This document shows, in pieces, positions 35,601 to 45,700 of a DNA stretch of 64,000 bases. Position numbers and translations under genes: made by a program. How positions within the stretch are numbered: position 1 is the stretch's first letter; the number at the start of each line of letters is the position of its first letter. Under the pieces are notes generated by a model. The model was not told the DNA's origin, ran no database searches, and was given only the letters and a program-made list of their open reading frames with translations. This DNA comes from Membranipora membranacea (lineage: Eukaryota > Bryozoa > Gymnolaemata > Cheilostomatida > Membraniporidae), in contig OU612067.1 of assembly GCA_914767715.1 (NCBI GenBank), positions 34,880,162-34,944,161 of the forward strand, given 5' to 3'.

Positions 35601-37996
35601 ATGTATGTATATACTATACTATACTGTCACTAATCATATGTATGTATATACTATACTGTACTGTCGCTAATCATATGTATGTATATACTATACTATACTG
35701 TCACTAATCATACGTATGTATATACTATACTGTACTGTCACTAATCATACGTATGTATATACTATACTGTACTGTCACTAATCATACGTATGTATATACT
35801 ATACTGTACTGTCACTAATCATATGTATGTATATACTATACTATACTGTCACTAATCATATGTATGTATATACTATACTGTACTGTCGCTAATCATATGT
35901 ATGTATATACTATACTATACTGTCACTAATCATACGTATGTATATACTATACTGTACTGTCACTAATCATACGTATGTATATACTATACTATACTGTCGC
36001 TAATCATACGTATGTATATACTATACTGTACTGTCACTAATCATATGTATGTATATACTATACTGTACTGTCGCTAATCATATGTATGTATATACTATAC
36101 TGTACTGTCACTAATCATACGTATGTATATACTATACTATACTGTCGCTAATCATACGTTTGTATATACTATACTGTACTGTCACTAATCATACGTATGT
36201 ATATACTATACTATACTATCGCTAATCATACGTTTGTATATACTATACTGTACTGTCACTAATCATACGTATGTATATGCTATACTCTGTATCTATACGT
36301 TCAACAGCAACCCTTATACCATCAAGGTCTTCTCTTGGATTAATTACAGCTTGCAGATAGCCGGTGAGAGAGATATCACATTTACAGTCAGAGCTATCCA
36401 CTCTCTACCCCTACTTATGTCAGCTGTACAGATATATTACAGAGATAGGATGATAGCTGTATCTCATCTAGTGGGTACTGATACTATACCAGAGCATAGT
36501 AAACAGGTAAATATCACAAACATCATCCTAATGGCCTGACTCTACTTACATTAGATAACATAACTGTCACTATCACTGTCTAGAGCTTGTCAGACTGTGA
36601 GATGACCTACCATGACCTCTGATCTCTGAACTCTGACCTCCGACCTGTCATATACTCATCTATAGCCTGATGTTATATTCTGTCACAGTATAAGAATGAT
36701 AAGAGTTTGGTTACACTATATAGAACCGCTGGAGAGAGGGCGATGATAATAAAAACGGCTGATGGAGATCGCTCGATTATATTCGCTCACTGGGCGAACA
36801 TGAAGAAGGGCAGAGCAGGTGAGTCTAATGTGAGACATGCTCACTATGCACTAGGGGAACATATAAAAGGGCAGAGCAGACTGATGCAGTTGTTGAGTTT
36901 CAAATTCAGTCTGGGAAAAAACAGCATTAAATAACATCACTGTATCAGATCCCAACAATATTTGCATGAAGAATTATTTACGTTACGTAGGAACCAGAAA
37001 CCAGAGAGGTAAACTTGGAAAGCCTGGGAACCTGAGGATTAGAGTGAGTGTACCAGGTGAAGGTGGGGCGTGGCATAACTACCCTCATCAGGATATCTCT
37101 GGTGATAGAGCCACACTACTTGATTCAGTTATAGATATGAAGAATGGTGTGGTAAGTGTTACTAACTTATTAAAAATGAATATTTCTCTCTTTGTGTCTC
37201 GACTGTTTGAAATTTTTCTTGTACTGATATTAAGATTTGAAAAATAGCTTTGAAAGCTTTGACCAGCTGGAGATCTCATGATTTGATGTGGTAACACTGG
37301 AAGACTTCAACAGCAAGCACTGAGCGAGTACAATAAACAGTGATCACACAGATATAGGTTCTCTTATCCTCTTAGATGTAACGGTTAACTCTGTGCTTGA
37401 TATGCAATAAAATTAGAGACAACTATTTTTAGTTGTCTCTAAAGGTTCTCTCATACTAACGCCAAACTGCTTCTTGGTGATTTTTAACTGAATGTTTACA
37501 GGTGGAGTTTAAAACTGCACGTCAGTTGGGTGAGAAGCTGGCTCTGACCTTCAGCTTAGCTGTACTCAACTGTCTGTGTCAGCCACCACCCCCAGGGATA
37601 ACCCCGCCGATCACAGCTAGTAACCTCGGAGTGCAGCCTGCTCCCCCCAGATACAGACCTATAGTCAGAGGTACTCGTACTGTTCAGTACAGTGATAGCG
37701 CCGGTCTGCTGTTCTGTGTGGCCTCTGGTTGGCTCATGGGGATCCCAACTAATCACTATATCCGTAAACATCACAGGCGCAGACGTCGAGCATCTGCAGG
37801 GGCGTGTGGGGGAGCGTGTGAGGGGTTAGCTGAGTGCGCTGCATGTGGTGGGGAGACAGGAGATGGGGGTGCGTGTGCTGGGGACGGTGGGGATGATGGT
37901 GGTGGATGTGGTGGTTGTGGTGGAGGAGATGGGGGAGGTGATGGTGGTGGTTGTGGGGGTGGAGATTGTGGGGGAGGATGTGGAGGAGGTGATTAA
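17654..37996 (+). CDS. DUF1399 / glycine-rich domain-containing (GRDP-like) protein
   Basis: Coding exons are 17686-17852, 18059-18329, 18543-18728, 20237-20368, 21261-21437, 21788-21955, 22700-22898, 30459-30621, 36308-36506, 36689-36818, 36991-37151 and 37502-37996. All phases agree and give 815 aa. The ATG at 17686 is chosen because an in-frame TAA (17671) precedes it in the same exon, which begins after an acceptor at 17653, so a 5' UTR exon lies upstream. The family hallmark is present twice: WVWHCHML (about residues 83-90) and DLAWHTHQLHP (about 229-239). The C-terminus (about 751-815) is a Cys/Gly/Asp-rich tail with CGGGD repeats. Plant GRDP proteins are linked to stress and development; the animal role is unknown. 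There is no signal peptide or membrane segment. The introns are unusual: five boundaries carry duplicated splice sites, and intron 7 holds an antisense LINE. Confidence 0.85.
17838..17960 (+). repeat. two-copy duplication spanning the GRDP exon 1 donor
   Basis: The exon end TAACGCTATCAGAAG with its donor GTGTGTAATAC recurs 67 bases downstream with the same donor (17853 and 17920), separated by a CTGT-rich tract. Use of the second donor would read into TAA, so the first is the productive one. Confidence 0.9.
18708..18850 (+). repeat. duplications of the GRDP exon 3 end with decayed donors
   Basis: The exon end CAGCTATACACCGATATAAG|GTTTGT is followed by two further copies of about 49 bases in which the exon-like part is kept (CAGCTATACACAGGTATAAG) but the donor has become TTCTGA. 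These are old copies of a junction-spanning duplication. Confidence 0.85.
19040..19105. repeat. small inverted repeat in GRDP intron 3
   Basis: TAGCCTTGTTCACGCGG and its complement CCGCGTGAACAAGGCTA face each other around an A-rich loop. It is probably a short MITE remnant. Confidence 0.7.
21035..21165 (+). repeat. short tandem repeat in GRDP intron 4
   Basis: About four irregular copies of a unit containing GAGCGACTGGCGCAG and CTCTATTTTG lie about 100 bases upstream of exon 5. They do not include a splice site. Confidence 0.75.
21965..22675 (+). repeat. about 20-bp minisatellite filling GRDP intron 6
   Basis: Irregular copies of TGTGTCCTCCTTGTGTCACAC run from just after the exon 6 donor to about 25 bases before the exon 7 acceptor. 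The unit does not contain a junction, unlike other arrays in this gene. Confidence 0.88.
24554..26664. mobile_element. 2.1-kb TTAA-flanked non-autonomous DNA element inserted in the LINE
   Basis: The ends are inverted: AGTGTTTGTAAAGGAACAGG at the left and the complement of AGTGCTTGTAAAGGGAACAG at the right, continuing into a shared TTGGTATCATT. TTAA borders both ends (24550-24553 and 26665-26668). Removing the element with one TTAA rejoins the LINE reading frame (PIF and KIGEK on the two sides), which shows the exact insertion point. No transposase frame is present inside, so it is a non-autonomous piggyBac-like element. It is younger than the LINE it interrupts. Confidence 0.85.
27613..28238 (-). 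repeat. 24-bp (8-codon) repeat inside the LINE endonuclease frame
   Basis: About 26 near-identical copies of a 24-base unit encode DHILVNNC repeatedly on the minus strand. The motif is the LIDHILVNN segment of the endonuclease, present once in a normal element. Single-base variants are shared between copies. On the plus strand it creates meaningless long frames. Confidence 0.9.
28959..29810 (-). CDS. LINE ORF1 protein (283 aa)
   Basis: The frame is intact from ATG to stop. The N-terminal half is coiled-coil-like with heptad-spaced hydrophobics and many Gln/Asp/Lys. The C-terminal half contains LRLCGIPKTHNEDL and KIYINKSLIKAATLYSSRLG, which resemble the RNA-binding ORF1 region of CR1/Jockey-type LINEs (FP25K-like). 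Such proteins bind element RNA in the retrotransposition particle. It lies directly upstream of ORF2 on the same strand. Confidence 0.8.
   Translation of the reverse strand: MASERALRSGSTSKSEVTLTQLLENVTNSRRYMEEQFDMLSSSIVQITDRITAIEMKQSDLEAAQTRSTTRLMSIKSKQSDYEQALTFCGDEIKDIKGRMDALDLLRDKLSKLEENQAADNIRVRQLQSDKSLKTLRLCGIPKTHNEDLTYIISKLAGQISCSQINKSDLETVFRPKNSDQSPSTTIVVRFSSLIRRDKFYNYRKLLGKNKITVQKLGLSGDNKIYINKSLIKAATLYSSRLGNAQKISTTSVSTHHGQIFMRKAKESDMVKVTDDTIFQSLS
30074..30531 (+). repeat. 91-bp tandem repeat carrying the GRDP exon 8 acceptor and exon start (5 copies)
   Basis: The acceptor TATATTTACTCAG|GTAGTATATC occurs at 30094, 30185, 30276, 30367 and 30458, exactly 91 bases apart. Each copy includes about 76 bases of the exon's 5' part. 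Only the last acceptor leads into the rest of the exon (GTGATGCCCGAG); from the earlier ones the frame meets TAG in the next copy. Copies differ by a few substitutions. Confidence 0.93.
30601..36290 (+). repeat. 5.7-kb array of a 37-bp unit carrying the GRDP exon 8 donor (about 150 copies)
   Basis: The unit begins with the last 21 bases of exon 8 (CTGTACTGTCGCTAATCATAC) and continues through the donor GTATGTATATACTATA. Variants have CATAC or CATAT before GTATGT. Each copy also contains CACTAAT, a plausible branch-point motif. The array fills the intron until about 18 bases before the acceptor GTTCAACAG (36307). The true donor is taken to be the first (30622), because only it keeps the exon 8 to exon 9 phase without a stop. 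Confidence 0.93.
36780..36890 (+). repeat. decayed duplication of the GRDP exon 10 end
   Basis: The exon end GCTCACTGGGCGAACATGAA...GGGCAGAGCAG with donor GTGAGT is followed about 60 bases later by a diverged copy (GCTCACTATGCACTAGGGGA...GGGCAGAGCAG) in which the donor is lost (ACTGAT). Confidence 0.7.
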
Positions 37997-40900
37997 ATCT
38001 GCTTCCAATCTTCTATTCATACATTTCATGTCATTCATACACCAATAATATCGGAGTTATCAACGATTGTCACACATCTGCTGGTTCTGTTGCTCTCTGG
38101 CATAGCCATATGAGCAGATAGATCTTAAAAAAGAGCATCATTGAATGATACTCAGATTATCAGTTATATTTCAAGCAGATAACTCACTGACTGTGACTGA
38201 AAGTTACGGTGGTATGGTTTCGTTCTGAATCTGCAGCGAGAAGTTAGATGGAGCTGTTATAATTATATTCTTTTTATATTTTCTGCTGTTGCTGATTTTT
38301 ACCAGTTCACCCTCAATATCTTATTGGCTGATCCACCTAATGTTCTTCACATAAATACACCTCACACATACACCTAACACATATACCTCACACATACACC
38401 TCACACTAACCTCACACTAATACCTCACACTAACCTCACACATATACCTCACATATATACCTCACACTAACCTCACACATATACCTCACACTAACCTCAC
38501 ATATACACCTAACACATATACCTCACACATACACCTCACACTAACCTCACACTAATACCTCACACTAACCTCACACATATACCTCACATATATACCTCAC
38601 ACTAACCTCACACATATACCTCACACTTACCTCACACTAACCTCACATATACACCTCACACTAATTTAAGGTGATACTCGGTTTATACTCGGTGATAAAA
38701 TCATGTGGTAAGAGCATAATATAATTGGTGATATAAAATTTATGTGTCTCAATTTTCAGTTCTTTCTTTTTTGCATCTTTTCTAAACTAACTTTACTTTT
38801 TGATAAAATGTCAATTCTATACAAAAAGTTTACTGTAACAGATTTTCCTGGAATTAATAAGTATATATATATATAAAAATAAATATTATGATATAATAAG
38901 TAATGAAAAGTAAGATAAATTAAATATGTTATTACTTGAGAGATTTCATCACACACTCTAGCCTATCTATGGATGGCTAAGAAAAATAAACCGTCTGATA
39001 GAAAGAGCAGAGTCTACTCTGCTCTTGACTTGATCAACAATCCAACAAACTCTTAATAGACAGTTTTCTGAGCTCTTATTTATGCCTCAATTTGGAGTTG
39101 TCCTCTCTCCAGTTTGGTACTTTTAACCCACGCCGCATAGGAAAAACCTGCTGAAAGAGGGTTATCTTGAGACAAGAGTGTGAGGGGCTCAAACTATGAA
39201 ATTATAGGCTGTGTAGTCGACAAGTTATTGGTATCATTCACTATGCCACTGTCCTAGCCTAAGCGCCAACATGACACAGGCGTGATTTTGTGGCGTTATG
39301 TTATCAAACATGTTGATCATGCCACAATGCGGCGCAAGCTCAGATGTGCACTTAGACTACCAGACGAGCGAATGAATATGATCCAGACATCTGAAATTAT
39401 AACAACTGTGAAAATCACCCATCGCCAGTCCTTCCAAAACCTTTTTTTATTACCTCAGCAAAAACTTGCAATGGGCACATGATGAACGCTTGTTGGCGGG
39501 CCAATTGGTCTTGCTGGATAGTACAAAAGTTACGCAGCACTACGAACAGTTCAAGTAAATTTTGAATAAACAAACAACACAAACATCATAACAATGTGAA
39601 ATTTTCAACTTTTCAATGTATCTGTGAAAGTTCTACATAACATTGATCCTCACTTGAGTTCTTTTTTTTATTCCAATAATTTTTTAATTGTTTTTGTCGC
39701 CGCTATTTTTAAATACATTCTGGTAAAATGTCCAACCTGGCATTGTACTTATGTCCACCAAAGGTCCTACTCACCTAGATCATGCACGTCCAATCCTTTT
39801 TTTTCCGGGATTGGGCACTATTGTTGAGGGAGCGTACCAATTAACAGCAACGTTTTTGGGCAAATTTTTGTTTGCGCTATAGATAACAAGGAAATCCCAT
39901 TTAATAGACCAACAATTGGACTTTTCGTTCTGTGATAACTGGAATTTCAGATGTGACAGAATACTGAAGACAATGTAAACTTGTGCAATTTCTTTTCTTC
40001 TATTTTTGAACAAGACGACAAAATATGTTTCAATTTCTTTCTGGCCAAACAAAAAGACCATTTTTGCTGCAATGGCTGAATTTGTGGAGGTTGGGCATGG
40101 CTGATCTGGATCACCCACCCAACAATATAACTTTTACTGCAGGGTCTATTACCTGTTAACTTTTCCTGTGACTTCCATTTAGGCACTGCAGTGCCTTACA
40201 CTGCAGGCTCGTCAAAAGATGAAACATCATAATATGATATATTCATGAATAAATCTAAATCTGAAAAGTTAGAGCACTTCACCTACATTCCAATAGGCAC
40301 CTTCCGCTGTGCCATTATAATATTTAATGAATGAATGAATTGAAACCAGGAATTAGTTGAGAATAGAATAATATTAGATTATGTCTTTCATGAGACGTGC
40401 TGTCTATGAATAACTAGCATTTAACCCTTCAATCTTACTATAAATAAATAAGGGGGAGTCCCACTCCCACCCTCCCTGCATAAATATATACCGTAAAGGA
40501 ATGACCGTATTTGCAGTTGTCTTCACATTGCATGATTTTTTTCAGTCTAATATTATTATTACTCGAGTAAGTAAAATTTGTCTAGGTTCTGGATTGTCAA
40601 TAAATCCCTTGTGTAGCGATGAGAGGCAATCTGTATCCAACGGGATTGCTCTAGATCTTTATCTACTGTGATGTCTTAGGTGTTAACTTTATGGATGATA
40701 CTTTCAGTTTCTTATGGATCAGATGCCTCAATGACTTGTGCTTATTTTGTTCATTTTATTTTTGTACAGCTGCAGACGGTTAAATCTCCTCGAACTTAGT
40801 GACACTGACATGTCAATGAAAGTTCTGAATCGCATCATGATGGGGGACGAACAGATGCCAACCTTATCCTTCATTATATACACTGAAGTAATTATTATGT

Positions 40901-42540
40901 CGTCAGCAACATGTGTTATGGGATTTATAGTTGAGTGTACTTGGCACTTGGTAACTGTGTTCCTTGTACACCTACCAAAACTGGTCGGCAGTATAGTTAT
41001 CTTTTCCCTCTACATATATTATTCTTTAGTCTGAGCCCTCCAGACTCTTGTCCCCCCCTGGCCCACCCCCCCCCCTCTTGCCTGGGGAAAATTCTTCCTG
41101 TGTAGTCAGGATTTTTTGTTTCCGGTAAGGCGATATTTGTTGACACCACCAGCCTCTATCCTATTTTACCTGATACCACTCAATCACTCATGAAATCTCC
41201 CAAGCTGACAGAGCCAGAGCCATAGCCAGAGCCGGATGTATCAGTGTACATCACATCAGCTTCTGAGGATATACTGGAATGGTCAATAATTCAGCGTTAC
41301 CTGACAAAGTGATGTACAGGCTATGTAACTATTCCTATCTACTTCGGAATCTGGGTATTTATGTAAGAAATACAGAACTATCATCCCTCATCTTTACTCT
41401 CTTAGAGTTTGGGATGAAGTAGTATCTCACCTGAGACAAAGAACCTGACTTAAACGTAGCAAGCTGTGGATAATTGAGGTGAGTGAGGAACAAGCTAGTT
41501 ATGCATTACACTCAGACTGCCTTGTGTCATCTAGAATAAAAAAACACCTAGAATACTTTAGATTATAAATAACTTAACTTCAAGGTCATATTAAGATAGC
41601 GCCAGTTGTCCTTGGCGACAGGACCATGCCTATAAACATTCTTAAACCTAACCTATACCACACTGTGTCAGCCTGGCTATTCTCCTGTTAAAACTCGGGT
41701 ACCCGCTTAACAGAACAGTATACAAGATACTCCATCGTAAATCAGGTATGTAGATATAAACTCGGCTGCCATGTGGAATGCTTAGGCAGTGGATAAGGGA
41801 GTAATTTTTCTAATTACCTACTGTCTACCCTTACTATTTACAATCAACCAAACTTTTAATAGTAAAGATTTTTCCTTGTAAACACGCTCATATGAGATTG
41901 ACATGTGGCGATTTTGAACGGTTCAAAATAAGTTAATATCATCTTCATCAAGACACCATGGTGATCTATGTAAGATGATTATGAATTTAATAATGGTATA
42001 TAAACCGGGAGGGTTTTTGTATTTTAACAGCAAACTGGGCTCAAACTTAACCTGGGTCACTGGTATTAGCATTTCATTGTATCAACCAACGAAAGAGTTC
42101 ACATTCCAAATATGTCGGGGATGCAACCAAGGGAAAATTTCAACAAGAACACAAAGCTGAGAGGATGAGAATTGAGGGCTGAAGACTCCAAACTGAAGTC
42201 AATTAGTAAGGATTATAAGCTAGATACATGGTGAGGATTTATAAATTATCCATGAGGACAAATTTGGGTGGTCTGATGATGGAATTAGTAAATATCACTT
42301 GAATAAATTCCCAGTGTATAAATATCAATATTAATATCCCTTACTCTGTGATCAGCTTGTGTGGGTGCAGTGTGAACTTTATACATAAATATGTCATTGC
42401 ATAACCAGAATTTACTGGATCTGTCTAGGGGATTTAAATTGATAGGAGAGTCAAAGTCACATCAACTACGTAAAAATAGTTGAAATAAAATATTCTTATT
42501 TATAAAAGATGTTTATTTAGAAACATCATTATACCAGCCC
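37997..42540. other. intergenic stretch between the GRDP-like and dioxygenase-like genes
   Basis: It contains the 3' UTR of the GRDP-like gene, a CCTCACAC-type satellite (38345-38670), short AT runs and C-rich runs near 41056-41075. A 112-codon minus-strand frame at 39780-40118 has no family resemblance and no splice context, so I do not call it a gene. Confidence 0.5.
38345..38670. repeat. CCTCACACTAA / CCTCACACATATA satellite
   Basis: Irregular tandem copies of 10-13-base units such as ACCTCACACTAACCTCACAC lie downstream of the GRDP-like gene. A longer composite period is also visible. No gene overlaps. Confidence 0.88.
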
Positions 42541-42558
42541 AGGGTATAAATACCCTGG

Positions 42559-42600
42559 TATATAAACTGCTGCAAGACTCTGCTCTCTCAGTTATTACAC
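42559..42600 (+). promoter_or_regulatory. core promoter of the dioxygenase-like gene: TATA box and initiator
   Basis: TATATAAA at 42559-42566 is followed 24-31 bases later by TCAGTT (42588-42593), an initiator of the type common in invertebrates, placing +1 at about A42590. The spacing is canonical. An upstream hairpin, CCAGGGTATAAATACCCTGG, overlaps the region. The 5' UTR (42590-42700) contains a CT-rich microsatellite and leads without an obligatory intron to the ATG at 42701. Confidence 0.6.
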
Positions 42601-42700
42601 TTCGCTCTCTCTCTCTCTCTCCCTCTCCCTCTCTCGCTCTCTCAGTTTTAGACTGAGCTCTCGGAGTTATAAGACAACGTGTGATTACAGGTAGAAGAAC

Positions 42701-45700
42701 ATGGATTTTGTGGCTGATTCTCTTCTACCGAAGATTGATACAACTCTGATCTCTGCAGTGTATGTGGGGGAGAAACAGAGAGTTAGAGTGAACATCAATG
42801 GGGAGGTAAGATCCACTACGTTTGTACCTCGTATCCTAGCGTGAGAAGTTAGATGGACATTCTTTTTAATGGTACATTCTCTGTACATATATCAATGATC
42901 AAAGGCTCAGTTTGAGTGATGATGCGCTGATGATCCGGGATGGACGGTGAGCGCCGAAGTTATCACCGGAGCAGCTTAGACGCTAATAAAGGCTGCAGGT
43001 TTTTTTTACTCAATCATCAATCATAATAAGCTCATAGATTTTATTCTCTCCTTACAGGGCCTGGAGTACCCACTAGAATGGCTCAGATTTAACTGTCAGT
43101 GTAAGAAATGCTTCAATGCTATCTGTCAGAGCTTCATCATGTCATTTAAACCTTTTCTAACCCAAGTCACAACTCTTCTATCTGTAGAAGTAAACAAGGT
43201 AGGTTTTAGTACATCTAACCAGTTACTACTTGATCTAGCTATAGCTTGGTGCTTGTTTGGTGTTGGGTTTATGACATTAAACTGAGTACTAAGTCGAAGG
43301 TCAAATAGATCGTAGAAATTTTATCAGAATATCGCAATTATGTTTTTACCAACTATTCTCAATCTTGAAATCTGATAAATCTTATTGTCTGTCGCTGAGT
43401 GAGTGATTTCTTATTGATAATGAAGGAGAATTGGATGAAGTAACAGGCTAGACAATGTAGCACATATTAAAATCTACAATGATGAGTTAGATGGCTTATA
43501 TTATGTCAAGAGAAGTTATCTGTAGCATATGAGTGCCTTCTAGAACAAGTTTGATCCAATTTGCCGCAGCCTGGTCTACAAGTAAGCCGGTGACTCGAAC
43601 CAAACTCAAGGCAAATTGGATCATGTTGATCTAAATGCCATCCCTGTGATATTTCCATCATTATTTTCCATTATATAAGTTTTATTTCTCCCATAATGCA
43701 AGAAAATCTCACAATAAACTATAACTGTCCAACTCAGATAATTATTGTGGGGTCACTGCTAGTATCAATTCATTTTCCCTTTTTATGACAAGCTAAGTTA
43801 TTTTTGATCTTAATTATATTGGTTATCATGTTATATGAATTTATTGTGATGCTGCTGTAATGCGCCCCGGGACTCGCTAGAAAACTCTTTTACCACCTCA
43901 TGTCTCTCGTTGTTATCTTCGCCCTGTTTTGGGTCAGATGTGATTAAGTTATTCTCTGTCTGTTTTTCTTATTTATTGTTGCTGTACTTTCAGTCTGATA
44001 ACACATTGAGAGTTGTCTACTCAGATGATCATGTGACTGAGGTCACTGCTGATTGGCTGTATAAAAGACGCCTTACTGAGGAGGGAAAGGAGGAAAGAAA
44101 AGAACTGATAAAGATAAGAAAACCTGTAATATGGGGGGATAATCACCGTGTGAAAAAACAGAGTTATGACAAGGTAAAGGATCCTGTATTAACTCATATA
44201 TATGACTCTTTACGTAACTCCTCATGTAATAAAGAATACTTACAGACTAAACCATTTTATAGTCAGGCAGTAAGCACCTGAGCAAGGGGGACAATTTCTA
44301 ATGCTATCCATAATTTTTAAGGAGAGGGCAGCTTTGAATCTTGCACTGTTGAAATCTTAAATAAGTACAGCGGTCCATACTGCCTGCCTATGTAATGCTT
44401 CGGTCTGTTTAAAGAGCTAACTCCTAAGTCTGTGTGAGGACAGAGGAGCTAATTCCTCGATCTGTGCAAAGAGCTAATTTGTTACTGTGGGTAAATTATT
44501 GTCAATTATTATACTGGGAGTGAGATTAAATAGGTAAGTATAACAGCTCACCGGTGTGAGAGTAGCTTATCCATATGTTACTTGTTTATATTTTAGGTGA
44601 CGGCGATGGGCAGTGGATTTATAGAGTTTGGGGAGACACTGGCTAAGGATGGTATATTTGTGATTACTGATACTCCTGACAGATTGGTATTCAATGAGTT
44701 TGTAGAGAAGACAGGACTGCCTGTTCAGTTCTCTCATTATGGGTGAGCAGAGCTAAATCAGCAAACTAATACTCTTATATGGATTGTTAGATAGTCATTG
44801 TGGGTTCGACATAAATAACTCATATTACGATTGCCGGCTGCAGACAATACTGGATAGAGTTTGATGCAATTTGCCAAACGCAAAAAAAGTTATAGTCACG
44901 AGACATATTCAGCTGTAGGTAGCGCTTTTGGGTTTGTGACATTCGCTTAGGTAAAAAAAATTAGGAGTCCCATGCCAAAAAACATATTTTTCTATTTTCC
45001 ATAGTTTACATAACTTCACAAACCATGCTCTGAAATTGGAGCATTTCATACACGTTTATCTGTTATAGAGTGATTAAGAGAGGACAACTTTAGCGGTTGA
45101 CAAAATGTAAGAAGAATTTTAATTCCAATAAAGCTAATAGTTTCAACTGTGTCTGTGGGCTATTTAACGTGCTGCCACAGTGCTCTTAATTAGCTTGAGA
45201 CCGTAAATATGTTACAAAATATAGATATGCGCTAGCTACTATAGTTTTAGCAGTAAGACACAGTCGAGTGAGTAAATAAGCTGTTTAGTCCCTTAAATTA
45301 AGTCAAGAGATTTGTTTCAGTTGGCGTGCCAAAAATAATTGCAGCCCCTAAACTGTAAACCAGAAATCGGTGAATACATGGAGCCCAACTTTAGCCTGAG
45401 TTTAGTTATCTAGCTGTAGGTTCGTCCCTAGATTATATAAATTGGTTTTTGACATCTCAAAATGTTTCTGATTTTCTAGGGATAGTTGGGTAGTGGAGAA
45501 CTCACCGACCCCAACCAACCATGCATACACAGCTGTGGAGCTCGAGCTACATGTCGATCAACCATATTTGGACTCTTGTTTGGATGTGAGTGTCATGTTT
45601 ACGAGAAGATCTCTCTCCCTCTACCAATTGGTGATTTATCAGGGTGGAACCTGTGTGTAGCGTGTATTGTAATACTGCAACCTCATTATATACTGTGATG

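Noticed and set aside
37826-38048. Thr/Ser- and Val/Glu-rich frames over the GRDP C-terminus
   Set aside because: They are other-frame shadows of the Gly/Cys/Asp codons of the last exon.
39780-40186. 112- and 79-codon minus-strand frames
   Set aside because: They overlap in different frames, without a start context, splice sites or family resemblance.
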